Positions 41,074 through 50,038 of a stretch of DNA of 64,000 nt are shown here, one piece after another (position 1 is the stretch's first letter; the number at the start of each line of letters is the position of its first letter). Below the pieces are notes generated by a model. The model had not been told where the DNA came from, did not search any database, and was given only the letters and a program-made list of their open reading frames with translations. The DNA is from Myxococcota bacterium (GTDB lineage Bacteria > Myxococcota_A > UBA796). Location: positions 62,001 to 126,000 of the forward strand of contig JAQXDW010000067.1 in assembly GCA_029251165.1 (NCBI GenBank). The letters are read 5' to 3'. The position numbers were made by a program, and so were the translations under genes.

Positions 41074-43356
41074 TCAGTCATCGGACGCGTCATCCCACCG
41101 CTCGGGGAGGATCGCCTGCCCCGGACGCTGAGAGAGCAGCGGGAAGAAGGTCGGTGCAGATCCCTGAAAGTGTCTGGCGTCTCGAAAGAAGTGCTCTTCA
41201 TAGAGAATGCGCGCAGTGCGATCGTCGCCCCAGCGCATCACCTGACTCTCCAGGATGACCCACGAGCCAAAGCTGCGTCGGTATCGAATTCGGGCCTCGA
41301 TCACCGTCTCATCGGCACCGCGCCGGACCTGCCGAACCAGCAGGCGGCTTCGCCCTTCCTTCAGGAGCAGGACGTGTGCGGACTGATCGTTGCTGTGCAT
41401 GCGGACCTCATCCTGACGGATTGACAGCCCAGGACCCGAGGTGTCGACGAAGCTGCCAGTGTCGAGCCGCTGCCACCGATCACAGATGAGCCGCCCAGCG
41501 GATCGCAAGTTGCGAGGCAGATACATTCGAGGAGTCGGCAGTCCCGTCTCAGCCTCGATCTCATCACGCTTCAGCGCCCCGGCGCCATACCAGAAGTAGT
41601 GAACACCACCGATGGAGGTCGCCTTAAGATCGTAGGAGGTCTGCAGCCTCAAGAACCGCAGCGTGCGGCGAGCGGAGGCATGGAGGAGCGAGCCGTTGGC
41701 TGCCAGCATCGGCAGCGGTCCCCAGAACACCCGCAGCCGCATCCGGGTTGCCTGGTACGGATCACCGCTGATCTGAACGGGCACCGAGCGGGGACTGCCG
41801 TGCTCATCAGCGTAGCTGATGCGAACCTCGGCCCCTTCTTTGAGGGAGACCTGATAGGCCGGCGGGAGGCTGACGAGCTTGCCATCTCCAGCCATGCGTC
41901 CGGTGTCCAGACCCACGAAGTGCATGGCCCGAGAGGTGACCCCCTTGAAGGCGGCCTCAATGAGGGTCAGCAGTCCAACCAGAGACACCTCACGAGGTCC
42001 GCCAGGCTTGCGACTGAGGATCGCTGGAAGCATCACCAGAGAGCTCTCCCCGGCGAAGCTGGTGGGGGTCGTGGTGGGCACCGATCCCATCGCAGCGAGG
42101 AAGGTGCGGTTGGTGTACAGCCCCTCCGCGACCCCACCCTCCGTCACCGACTTCAGACGACCGCGGTTGTCGAAGGCCTCGATGCGAAGCTGAGTGGAGC
42201 CGAAGATCGCCTCCTGAAACAGCGCGGGAATGAGCCGCATGAGATAGCCCATCACCCCAGAAGGCTTGCTGACCAGATCTCCTGAGAACAGGCGGCCAGA
42301 GCCCGGACCACCGATGGCGTGACTGCCGATTCGCTGCCATCGGTCGTCGAGGCTGACCAGCGAGATTCGGGTCGGGACCACGGTTGAGCTGTGGCAGAAG
42401 TAATCGAGGAACTGCGCGAGGGTCCGCTCGGAGAGTGCTCGATGCAGCGGCGCGAGCCAGGAAAACTGCTGGAGCCGCTTGGCCGTCAGCCCGAGGAGCA
42501 GCCCTGGAACCCCCGCGAACACCGCGTTGTCCGCAGCCGTCCCGGCCGGGTAGGCCGTCACCGACCGGACCCATGGGTACAGGCCTCGAAAGGTGGCTTC
42601 CTGCGGAGCACTGGCGAGCCCTTCCAGGTCGAAGCCTGGCGCATACAGCTCCACCTGATTCGGAGCGATCGTCGCCAGGACCGCCACCCGCAGCGCCATG
42701 TCATCGCTGCGTCGATCGAGCCGAGAGAGCAGCTTCGTCACAGACCAATTCCGGCGGATAGCGGTCGCGATCTTCTCGCGAAGGATCCAGATCTCTCGAA
42801 GCTCTGCCGTGCTGACTGCCCGCTCTGGGAGCGCCTCGTGCAGCCGCAGTCCAGCCGACCAGCCCGCAGGGAGCCGTGCGAGGTCCGACTGCGTGACCGC
42901 CTTTGCGGAGAAGATCCCCGGACGCTCCTCGACCAGCTCGGGATAGAACGCTGCGCAGGCTGCAATCAGGAAGTGGTGGTCCAGGGTGCCGTCGCCGCCG
43001 ATGACGATGACGTCGAGGGGGCCTGGCCTGGAAGCGGTCTCAAGCAGGGCATCTCGGATGCCTCGGATGCTGTCGACCTCATCAATCGCAGTGTGCTGAA
43101 CGACCACATCGAAGCCACGCTCAGACAGCCCCTCAAGAAGCCCATCAGGAAGCTTATAGATCTTCAATGGGTGAAGAACAACCAGCACTGTGCCTGGTGT
43201 GCGATCCTGATGGATCCCTGCGATAATGAACTGCTCGAGGTGCTCGGGAGAGAGGTCTGCAATCGGCCCCTCGGGAGGAGCGATCGAGGCCATCGAGGCG
43301 CCGCCGGGGCGTACCGTGTCAGGAGGAGGGTCGCTGCGGCTCGTCATTCCTGGCAC
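41074..43356 (-). CDS. Oversized diacylglycerol kinase-like protein
   Basis: The 760-residue protein has the DAGK/lipid-kinase nucleotide motif V-I-V-I-G-G-D-G-T-L-D-H near 117-126 and, much later, A-Y-P-A-G-T-A-A-D-N-A-V-F, corresponding to P-x-G-T-x-N-D-x-A. About 170 residues separate the two, against about 30 in YegS-type kinases, and a region of about 450 residues follows. A cytosolic lipid or sphingoid kinase role is inferred; the long insert and tail have no recognised domain. ATG at 43356 is used, and an ATG at 43293 is also possible. It is divergent from the kinase cluster. Confidence 0.6.
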   Translation of the reverse strand: MPGMTSRSDPPPDTVRPGGASMASIAPPEGPIADLSPEHLEQFIIAGIHQDRTPGTVLVVLHPLKIYKLPDGLLEGLSERGFDVVVQHTAIDEVDSIRGIRDALLETASRPGPLDVIVIGGDGTLDHHFLIAACAAFYPELVEERPGIFSAKAVTQSDLARLPAGWSAGLRLHEALPERAVSTAELREIWILREKIATAIRRNWSVTKLLSRLDRRSDDMALRVAVLATIAPNQVELYAPGFDLEGLASAPQEATFRGLYPWVRSVTAYPAGTAADNAVFAGVPGLLLGLTAKRLQQFSWLAPLHRALSERTLAQFLDYFCHSSTVVPTRISLVSLDDRWQRIGSHAIGGPGSGRLFSGDLVSKPSGVMGYLMRLIPALFQEAIFGSTQLRIEAFDNRGRLKSVTEGGVAEGLYTNRTFLAAMGSVPTTTPTSFAGESSLVMLPAILSRKPGGPREVSLVGLLTLIEAAFKGVTSRAMHFVGLDTGRMAGDGKLVSLPPAYQVSLKEGAEVRISYADEHGSPRSVPVQISGDPYQATRMRLRVFWGPLPMLAANGSLLHASARRTLRFLRLQTSYDLKATSIGGVHYFWYGAGALKRDEIEAETGLPTPRMYLPRNLRSAGRLICDRWQRLDTGSFVDTSGPGLSIRQDEVRMHSNDQSAHVLLLKEGRSRLLVRQVRRGADETVIEARIRYRRSFGSWVILESQVMRWGDDRTARILYEEHFFRDARHFQGSAPTFFPLLSQRPGQAILPERWDDASDD

Positions 43357-43490
43357 ATCCCGGTATCGATGAACGCTCGTTTCTTAGGTAAAGATATCAC
43401 TTACAGCCATCTCACTGCCTCGCCGTCGCGGGAATACATTCGCAGCAGCCCGATTGATCGGGCAGAATAAATTTAGAGCTCACAGGGCCG

Positions 43491-45308
43491 ATGCAAAATG
43501 GGAGGGCGGCATTGCGAAGCATCGAAGATATCCAGTCACTTCTGGACAACGCGATGGAACATCTACACGCCGACGCAACGGAAGCAAGACGGCTCGCGAG
43601 TGCATCCATACAAGCGATAGAGCCACTCATCGCGGACCTCTCTTCCCCGCAGCCAGCACTCTTAAACGCAAAGCTCCGTGCAGAGATCATTCTCGCCATC
43701 TGCCAGTCCATCGACGGACAGCTCCACGCCTCGATCCAGTCCGGGCTCGCGCTGCTGGATCGCGCAGCGGATGCGCCCCCAAGCCTCCATGCCCGGCTGC
43801 TGAACATGCTGGGGGTCAACTACGACACCCTGGAGCAGCACAGCAAAGCACTGGAGCTGTACAGTCGCTGCCTCTCCATCCAGCGGCGACACGGCGACAA
43901 CGCCTCAATCTCTCGTGTGCTTGGCAACATCGGGGTGGTCTACAGCCGCCTCGGCGATGAACCACGGGCCCTGAAGCATCTCCTGGAAGCCATCGCGCTC
44001 GGCCAGCGCTCGGGGTCCACGCCAGGCAGCCTTGCCCGCCATACCCTCAATGCCGCCATCAGCCTTCAGCATCTCGGGCGTCTAGACGAAGCCTCCGCCA
44101 TGCTTGCCAAGGCCGAGTGCTTCGCCCGCAAGGCCGGCCACAACCACACCCTGGCCTATGTCCTGGTCAACCGCAGCGACTTCCACATTCGCAACGACCA
44201 CCCCCAAGAGGCGCTGCAGTCCATCGAGACCGCGATGAACTACTGTGGTCGTCTCCCGAACCTCCGCAGCACCCTCTTCTTGAAGAAGGCCCAGGTGCTC
44301 CGCATCACTGACCGGACCGCCTCCATCGCCACCGCGCTGGCCGGCCTGGAGGCGGCAAGAGACCATGAAGCGACGGAGCCCCTCGCCAAGCTCCACGAGC
44401 TGCTCTCAGAGCTGCATGAGGAGAACGGCGACTTCAAGACCGCGCTGCATCACCATCGCAAGCTGCATGCCACCCGGAGTGCCCTGATCCTCCGGTCGCA
44501 GGATGCCCGCGTCGCCAACCTCCAGTCCCTCCACGAGCTCGATCGAACCCGCCAGGAGCGAGACTGGCTCGTCCGCGAGCGCAAGATGCTCCGCGAGGCC
44601 AACGCACGGCTCGTCGGTATGGATCGGGAGCGCAAAGAGCTGCTGTCTATCGCCATCCATGACATTCGCTCTCCGCTGACCGTCGTCGCCCTCATGGCCG
44701 ATCTGATGAGCATCGGTGAGCTTCATGCAAGCGAGATTGTCGTAACGGGAGACCGCCTAAAGAGCGCCTGCAGGCGAACCGTCGAGATCATCGACAAGCT
44801 CCTGTCGGTCCGCGTGCTCGAGCGCGGAGAGCAAGCGCTCACACTGGAGCGGCTGGATCCAACTCGACTTCTGAACATGGTGCTCGTGCTCCTCCGGCCG
44901 CTCGCAGCCCGCAAAAACATCCAGATACACGCCGTCGCAGCAGACCACTGCTTCGTCCTCGTAGACCCTGTCAGCCTGGAGCAGATCCTCGACAACCTCA
45001 TCGGCAACGCCATCAAATTCACCCCGAGCGGCGGGACAATACACGTCGAGGTCAAGCAACAGGTCAGCAGCGTCTGCTTCAGTGTTCGAGATACCGGTCC
45101 CGGACTCACCGAAGATGATCACTGCCAGCTCTTCCAAAAGTACGCACGCCTCTCCGCCAAGCCGACTGCTGGTGAGTCGTCGACAGGTCTGGGGCTGTAC
45201 ATCACCCACAAGCTCGTCGCGTTGATGAACGGCACAATCCACGCCAGCAATTCCACCCAGGGCGGAGCCTCCTTTCAGGTCACACTCCCGCTGGCGCTGG
45301 TGGGTTGA
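43491..45308 (+). CDS. Soluble histidine kinase with N-terminal TPR repeats
   Basis: The 605-residue protein has TPRs from about 95 to 330 (for example L-N-M-L-G-V-N-Y-D-T-L-E-Q-H-S-K-A-L-E-L-Y and L-G-N-I-G-V-V-Y-S-R-L-G-D-E-P-R-A-L), a coiled linker, HisKA with His390 (S-I-A-I-H-D-I-R-S-P-L), and HATPase_c with N-L-I-G-N-A-I-K-F, D-T-G-P-G-L and S-T-G-L-G-L. There is no transmembrane segment, so the TPR module probably senses a protein or peptide partner. It is first of three consecutive signalling genes. AGGG lies close before the ATG. Confidence 0.88.
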   Translation: MQNGRAALRSIEDIQSLLDNAMEHLHADATEARRLASASIQAIEPLIADLSSPQPALLNAKLRAEIILAICQSIDGQLHASIQSGLALLDRAADAPPSLHARLLNMLGVNYDTLEQHSKALELYSRCLSIQRRHGDNASISRVLGNIGVVYSRLGDEPRALKHLLEAIALGQRSGSTPGSLARHTLNAAISLQHLGRLDEASAMLAKAECFARKAGHNHTLAYVLVNRSDFHIRNDHPQEALQSIETAMNYCGRLPNLRSTLFLKKAQVLRITDRTASIATALAGLEAARDHEATEPLAKLHELLSELHEENGDFKTALHHHRKLHATRSALILRSQDARVANLQSLHELDRTRQERDWLVRERKMLREANARLVGMDRERKELLSIAIHDIRSPLTVVALMADLMSIGELHASEIVVTGDRLKSACRRTVEIIDKLLSVRVLERGEQALTLERLDPTRLLNMVLVLLRPLAARKNIQIHAVAADHCFVLVDPVSLEQILDNLIGNAIKFTPSGGTIHVEVKQQVSSVCFSVRDTGPGLTEDDHCQLFQKYARLSAKPTAGESSTGLGLYITHKLVALMNGTIHASNSTQGGASFQVTLPLALVG

Positions 45309-45357
45309 GTGACCATTGACGACTCCCAGCGCCCAGAGCACCTCCGCAGGCTCAGAC

Positions 45358-47715
45358 ATGTCTCCGCATGAGATGATCCTTGTAATAGAGGATGATCCAG
45401 GGCTGAACATGATGATGCGCCATATCCTCTCTCGTGAGGGCTTCGAGGTGATCGCAGCGCACAGCGGAGCAGAGGGCATCAGCCAGGTCCTCTCGCACAC
45501 TCCAGCGCTGATGCTGCTGGACTATGCGCTGCCAGACATGCTCTGCACCCATCTCGTCGAGGCCCTCACCCAGAAGGGGAGCTGTCCACCATTCATCGTC
45601 GTCACCGGTCAGGGAGACGAGCGGGTGGCAGTGAAGACGATGAAGCTCGGCGCGCGCGACTACCTCATCAAGGACGAGCACCTCCTCAACCGACTGCCAC
45701 GCGTGGTCAGGCGTGCATGCGACGAGCTGGTAAGCGAGAAGCGACTGCTCGCCGCCCGAAGGGAGATCGAGTTCCTCAACACAGAGCTGGAGGCACGGGT
45801 TCAGTCACGGACCGCCGAGCTCAATGCCGCCCACCAGCGCGCCCGGCTGATGATGATGGTCGCAGAGGCTGCCAACCAAGCCTCCAATGCCGAGGAGGCT
45901 GTCCAGATCGCGCTACAGGCTGCCTGTCAGAAGACTGAGATGGTGCTCGGACATGCATGGTGGCGCAGCGATGACGCTGAGATCCTCATCTCTTCAGGTC
46001 AGTGGTACACCACCAGCACGCAGGACCACACCGCGCTGTACAGCGTACGTGGTGATGCCCAATGGAACCCCGGTGAAGGAATCCCCGGACGGGTCTTGAG
46101 CACCCGGCTTCCCATCTGGATCCCAGACATCTTCGACGTTCCCGAAGGCATCCATGCCAGCCTCCTTCGAGCTGTCGGGCTGCGCTCTGGGGTCTTTGTG
46201 CCGGTCCTCGTCGATGGCACTGTACATGCGCTCATTGAGCTCTTCGACACCAAGATACGTCCGCTTGACAACGACCTCCAGGACTTCCTCATCCGGATCG
46301 CGACCCAGCTCGGCAGCGTCATTCGTCGACGACGTGGTGAGCGCGCGCTCCGTCGAGCCAGGGACATGGCCGATCAGGCCAACCGCGCCAAGAGCCAGTT
46401 TCTTACCAACATGTCTCATGAGATTCGGACCCCGATGAACGCCATCCTCGGATTCGCTCAGCTTCTCCAGCGCGACAGCGCGCTGACCCCGACGGGAAAA
46501 GAGCACATCCAGCGCATCCAGCGGGCAGGCAGTCACCTCCTCAGCCTCATCGATGAGGTCCTGGAGATGTCCAAGATCGAGGCCCGGCGCATCACCATCA
46601 CGCCCACTCCGATGGATCTGCATGCCTTCGTTCAGGATCTGAAGGCAATGTTCCAGAACCGAGCCGACAAGCGCGGGCTGAGACTGGTCACCGTGCTGGC
46701 AGACGGCGTCCCTCGCTTTGTCCTGGGAGATCCCCGAAAGCTCCTGCAGATTCTGATCAACCTCCTCAGCAATGCCCTGAAATTCACCGACGGGGGAGAG
46801 ATCGCAATCCGGATCAGCCCCGGCACCGGAGATATGATCCACTTTGAGATCGAAGACACCGGAATCGGCATCCCCCACATGCAGCAGCAGCGGGTATTTG
46901 AGCGCTTTGAGCAGCTCAATCACCAGCGCGGCGGGACCGGTCTGGGGCTGGCGATCAGCAGCAGCCTCGCCAAGCTCATGCAAGGCCAGCTCGTCATGAC
47001 GAGTCAGCCCGATGAGGGCAGCCTGTTCACGCTGACGCTTCCCCTTCCCGCGACCAGCGTTCCGATCGCAGATGAGCCGCTAAAGTCGACTCTTCCGGTC
47101 ATCCACGCCGGCCTCGAGGCGCTGGTGGTCGACGATGCAGAGGACAACCGAGCGGCTCTCACCGAGCTGCTGAGCAAGATTGGTTTTATCGTTCAGACCG
47201 CAGGCTCAGGCCCTGAAGCGCTGATCAAGTTCGCTGCGCACCGGCCATCCGTCGTCCTGCTCGATCTGCTGATGCCGAAGATGGATGGCATCGAGGTCCT
47301 CCAGCAGCTTCGCGCGATGCCCGACGGTGCCAAGATCCCGATCATCATGGTCTCTACCAATGTTCTCGCTGGCACTTCCGACGCAGCCCTCAAGGCTGGC
47401 GCTGATCGGTTCTTGAGAAAGCCACTCTTGCTCGCTCCGCTGATGCTGGCCCTCTCTGAGCTCCTTAATTTTCCCATCGAAGCCGTGCCCGCCGAGGGAC
47501 CGCAGCGCGGTCGGGTCACGCTGACTCCAGACAGCCTCGCAGCTCTGAGACCGGAGCAGCTCGACGCGCTCCTCAGCGCGACTCAGCTCGGAGATGTTCA
47601 GCAGCTTGAGTACCTGATCCCGGCACTGCCCGTAGAGTCAGCGGTCAAGGATGGCCTTACAGAACTCGTTGACAACTTCCAGTATGATCACCTTCTGGCG
47701 CTCTTCGCGCCGTAA
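45358..47715 (+). CDS. Hybrid histidine kinase REC-GAF-HisKA-HATPase-REC
   Basis: The 785-residue kinase has an N-terminal receiver (Asp55 in M-L-L-D-Y-A-L-P), a coiled linker, a GAF domain (about 160-325), HisKA with His354 (N-M-S-H-E-I-R-T-P-M), HATPase_c (N-L-L-S-N-A-L-K-F, D-T-G-I-G-I, G-T-G-L-G-L-A) and a second receiver (V-V-L-L-D-L-L-M-P-K-M-D-G). A helical tail of about 60 residues lacks a phosphorylatable His, so it is not an HPt domain. ATG 45358 is preferred to the upstream TTG at 45316. It is a likely phosphorelay partner of its two neighbours. Confidence 0.88.
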   Translation: MSPHEMILVIEDDPGLNMMMRHILSREGFEVIAAHSGAEGISQVLSHTPALMLLDYALPDMLCTHLVEALTQKGSCPPFIVVTGQGDERVAVKTMKLGARDYLIKDEHLLNRLPRVVRRACDELVSEKRLLAARREIEFLNTELEARVQSRTAELNAAHQRARLMMMVAEAANQASNAEEAVQIALQAACQKTEMVLGHAWWRSDDAEILISSGQWYTTSTQDHTALYSVRGDAQWNPGEGIPGRVLSTRLPIWIPDIFDVPEGIHASLLRAVGLRSGVFVPVLVDGTVHALIELFDTKIRPLDNDLQDFLIRIATQLGSVIRRRRGERALRRARDMADQANRAKSQFLTNMSHEIRTPMNAILGFAQLLQRDSALTPTGKEHIQRIQRAGSHLLSLIDEVLEMSKIEARRITITPTPMDLHAFVQDLKAMFQNRADKRGLRLVTVLADGVPRFVLGDPRKLLQILINLLSNALKFTDGGEIAIRISPGTGDMIHFEIEDTGIGIPHMQQQRVFERFEQLNHQRGGTGLGLAISSSLAKLMQGQLVMTSQPDEGSLFTLTLPLPATSVPIADEPLKSTLPVIHAGLEALVVDDAEDNRAALTELLSKIGFIVQTAGSGPEALIKFAAHRPSVVLLDLLMPKMDGIEVLQQLRAMPDGAKIPIIMVSTNVLAGTSDAALKAGADRFLRKPLLLAPLMLALSELLNFPIEAVPAEGPQRGRVTLTPDSLAALRPEQLDALLSATQLGDVQQLEYLIPALPVESAVKDGLTELVDNFQYDHLLALFAP

Positions 47716-47734
47716 AAAAATACCCGAGCGTCCA

Positions 47735-48868
47735 GTGAACACGCGCCCCAGTGTAATGATCGTCGATGATCTACCAGCCAACCTCAGGTTGATGGCACGC
47801 ATGCTTCGCAATGAAAACTACCGAGTCAGGCCTTTTCCAAATGGACGACTCGCGCTTCGCTCTGCACACCAGGACCCTCCAGATCTCATCGTGCTGGACA
47901 TCAACATGCCAGACATGGATGGCTATCAGGTCTGTCGCGCGCTCAAGTCCAACGCACTCCTCAAGGACATCCCGGTCATCTTTCTCAGTGCCCTCAGCGA
48001 CACCATCGACAAGGTCCGCGCTTTCCAGTCTGGTGGCGTAGACTATGTCACCAAGCCATTCCAGCTCGAGGAGATCCAGGCGCGGATCTCGACTCACCTC
48101 ACACGCCGACAGCTCGAGCGAGAGCTCATGGCCCGCAACGCTGAGCTCCAGGTCAGCCTCGACCGCCTCCGAGAGATGGAGAATCTCCGTGATGGCCTCG
48201 TGCACATGCTGGTACACGACATGCGCTCACCGCTGACCGCGATCCTCAACAACTGCGACTACCTCATCCAGACCCTCCCGAGTGCCCCCGTCGAGGAGAA
48301 GCTGGAGGTGCTCAAAGACGTCCACTCCGGTTCCATCCGGCTGTCGGGAATGATCAATGAGCTGCTGGATGTCAACCGCTTGGAGTCCGGAGAGCTTCCC
48401 CTCCAGCGCACCGAGATCGAACCTGCACGCCTCATCAAGCAGAGCATCTCTGGGCTCTACAGCCGCACCCTCAGCAGCCGCATCAGTGTCCAGGGCACCG
48501 CAGACTCCATGCTCTCCTGCGACACGCGTCTAATACAGCGGGTGATCTGCAACCTGCTGGACAACGCTGAGAAGTACGCACCGCCGAGCACGCCGATCAT
48601 GATCAACATCAGCAATGAACCGACCGGCATTCGCCTGGAGGTCATTGACCACGGGCCAGGCGTCCCGTTGGCGCTTCGAGAGCGCATCTTCGATAAATTC
48701 GTCTGCCTGGAGCGCCAGGGCACTCGCCACTCCGCTGGACTGGGGCTGACCTTCTGCAAGCTGGTGGTCGAGACCCACGGCGGAGAGATCGGCGTCGACT
48801 GTCCCCCAGACGGCGGGAGCCGGTTCTACTTGAGCTTGCCGGCAAGCAGTGCTTTGAGTGAAAAATAG
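47735..48868 (+). CDS. Histidine kinase with N-terminal receiver (REC-HisKA-HATPase)
   Basis: The 377-residue protein has a receiver with Asp55 in I-V-L-D-I-N-M-P-D-M-D-G, a coiled linker, HisKA with His161 (H-M-L-V-H-D-M-R-S-P-L) and HATPase_c (N-L-L-D-N-A-E-K-Y, D-H-G-P-G-V, S-A-G-L-G-L). A receiver placed before the kinase suggests it is controlled by phosphorylation from another kinase, most simply the preceding hybrid. GTG at 47735 starts 19 nt after the previous stop; ATG at 47756 is possible. Its 3-prime end overlaps the converging gene by 43 nt. Confidence 0.85.
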   Translation: MNTRPSVMIVDDLPANLRLMARMLRNENYRVRPFPNGRLALRSAHQDPPDLIVLDINMPDMDGYQVCRALKSNALLKDIPVIFLSALSDTIDKVRAFQSGGVDYVTKPFQLEEIQARISTHLTRRQLERELMARNAELQVSLDRLREMENLRDGLVHMLVHDMRSPLTAILNNCDYLIQTLPSAPVEEKLEVLKDVHSGSIRLSGMINELLDVNRLESGELPLQRTEIEPARLIKQSISGLYSRTLSSRISVQGTADSMLSCDTRLIQRVICNLLDNAEKYAPPSTPIMINISNEPTGIRLEVIDHGPGVPLALRERIFDKFVCLERQGTRHSAGLGLTFCKLVVETHGGEIGVDCPPDGGSRFYLSLPASSALSEK

Positions 48869-49314
48869 AGGGTCGCGGTCAGTCCATAGCTGAGACCGGC
48901 CACCACGCCAGCATCCACTGCGCCACGCCACGGCTGCGCCAGCTGCCTCACGACCACGATGAGGACGATGATCATCACCACGAGCATCCACGAGGCGATG
49001 ACGCGACGCCGGGGCGCATCAAAGAGGGCCATGCAGTACAAGGGAGCGCCGAGCACCCGTGCGAGCGTCGGCTCAGACCGGATGTGCATCGCCCGCTGAG
49101 CGAACCGTGGAGAGAACCGCTTCTGGAACCCACGGTATCCCTCCAGATACATCATCCCGCCAGCGCAGAGGACATACAGAAGCAGGGTGGAGCCGTCGGG
49201 CTCTGTGAGTCCGTCTGAGACATGACTGCTGAGACGGATGATGGCCTCGAGCATCATCAGAGAGAAGCCCACCAGCCCCCACCAGGGTCCGAACGTTGCG
49301 CCGAAGGAAGCCAT
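48826..49314 (-). CDS. Small polytopic membrane protein
   Basis: The 162-residue protein has four predicted transmembrane helices: residues about 8-27, 44-58, 108-128 and 134-155. A basic cytoplasmic loop (R-F-S-P-R-F-A-Q-R-A) lies between the second and third. No conserved catalytic motif or known family is apparent. It follows the DUF1304 gene by 11 nt on the same strand and probably shares its transcript. Confidence 0.6.
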   Translation of the reverse strand: MASFGATFGPWWGLVGFSLMMLEAIIRLSSHVSDGLTEPDGSTLLLYVLCAGGMMYLEGYRGFQKRFSPRFAQRAMHIRSEPTLARVLGAPLYCMALFDAPRRRVIASWMLVVMIIVLIVVVRQLAQPWRGAVDAGVVAGLSYGLTATLYFSLKALLAGKLK

Positions 49315-49325
49315 CGCTCAGGTGC

Positions 49326-49688
49326 TCATGCCAGGAACAGGAGCACCGCTGCGATGAGCGCCGGCACCGTCTGAATAAACAGGATTCGGATCTGTGCGGT
49401 CGCCGCACCGACCAGCCCCGCGACCGCAATGCAGCCACAGAAGAACAGCTTGATCTGGAGGCCGACCTCCGGCTCCGGGTACAGAAGCCCCCAAAAAAGA
49501 CCGGCGGCAAGGAAGCCATTGTAGACCCCCTGGTTCTGAAGCATCACCCGCAGCAGCTTGACATCACGCAGCTCCCTGGGCACACCGAACACCTTCACCG
49601 CACGACTCCAGAGAAAGGTCTCAAGAACCAGGATGTAGACGTGCACAGCGGCGAGCAGCCCGATCACAAGATCGGCAGCAAATTGCAT
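49326..49688 (-). CDS. DUF1304 family membrane protein
   Basis: The 120-residue product has four helices and the DUF1304 pattern: Y-I-L-V-L-E-T-F-L-W near residue 20, N-Q-G-V-Y-N-G-F-L-A-A-G-L near 55 and A-G-L-V-G-A-A-T in helix 3. ATG 49688 has AAGGAG five bases upstream; a GTG one codon earlier is less well placed. Function of the family is unknown. Confidence 0.85.
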   Translation of the reverse strand: MQFAADLVIGLLAAVHVYILVLETFLWSRAVKVFGVPRELRDVKLLRVMLQNQGVYNGFLAAGLFWGLLYPEPEVGLQIKLFFCGCIAVAGLVGAATAQIRILFIQTVPALIAAVLLFLA

Positions 49689-50038
49689 CACGGCTCCTTA
49701 GCCCGGAACTACTATTGTGCTCAGGGTATCCATGGAGGAGAAATGCAGCCCGAGGCGCCGTGGAAGCCGCCGAGCAGAAGGCACGACCCGCAAGAAGACC
49801 CGAGCGGGTGTAATGGTGCTCCGGGCACACAGCAGAATGCATGCCATGGCCCCAACAAGAGGACGGAGCACGCGGGCTTACGATGACGGGCTGCCCGCCG
49901 CACGAGACCGGAGTGAGGGCGCAACACCGCGCATGCATCACCACTCGGACGGTTCGCAGCTGCCCATAGACTCCCATCTTCAGGGCTTCGCGAGACCGGT
50001 GTGGACTCCCCGGACAGGCATCCCGGTTACGGAACCAG
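49689..50038. other. Intergenic region without a supported gene
   Basis: The 350 bases between the divergent DUF1304 and PanE-like genes contain only short frames on both strands rich in Arg, Pro and Ser or Cys, without hydrophobic or domain signals. No tRNA, strong hairpin or repeat is visible. It should contain the two divergent promoters, which I cannot place. Confidence 0.4.

Noticed and set aside
42391..43470. 359-codon plus-strand frame
   Set aside because: Antisense to the DAGK-like gene; no signal, domain or ribosome-binding site.
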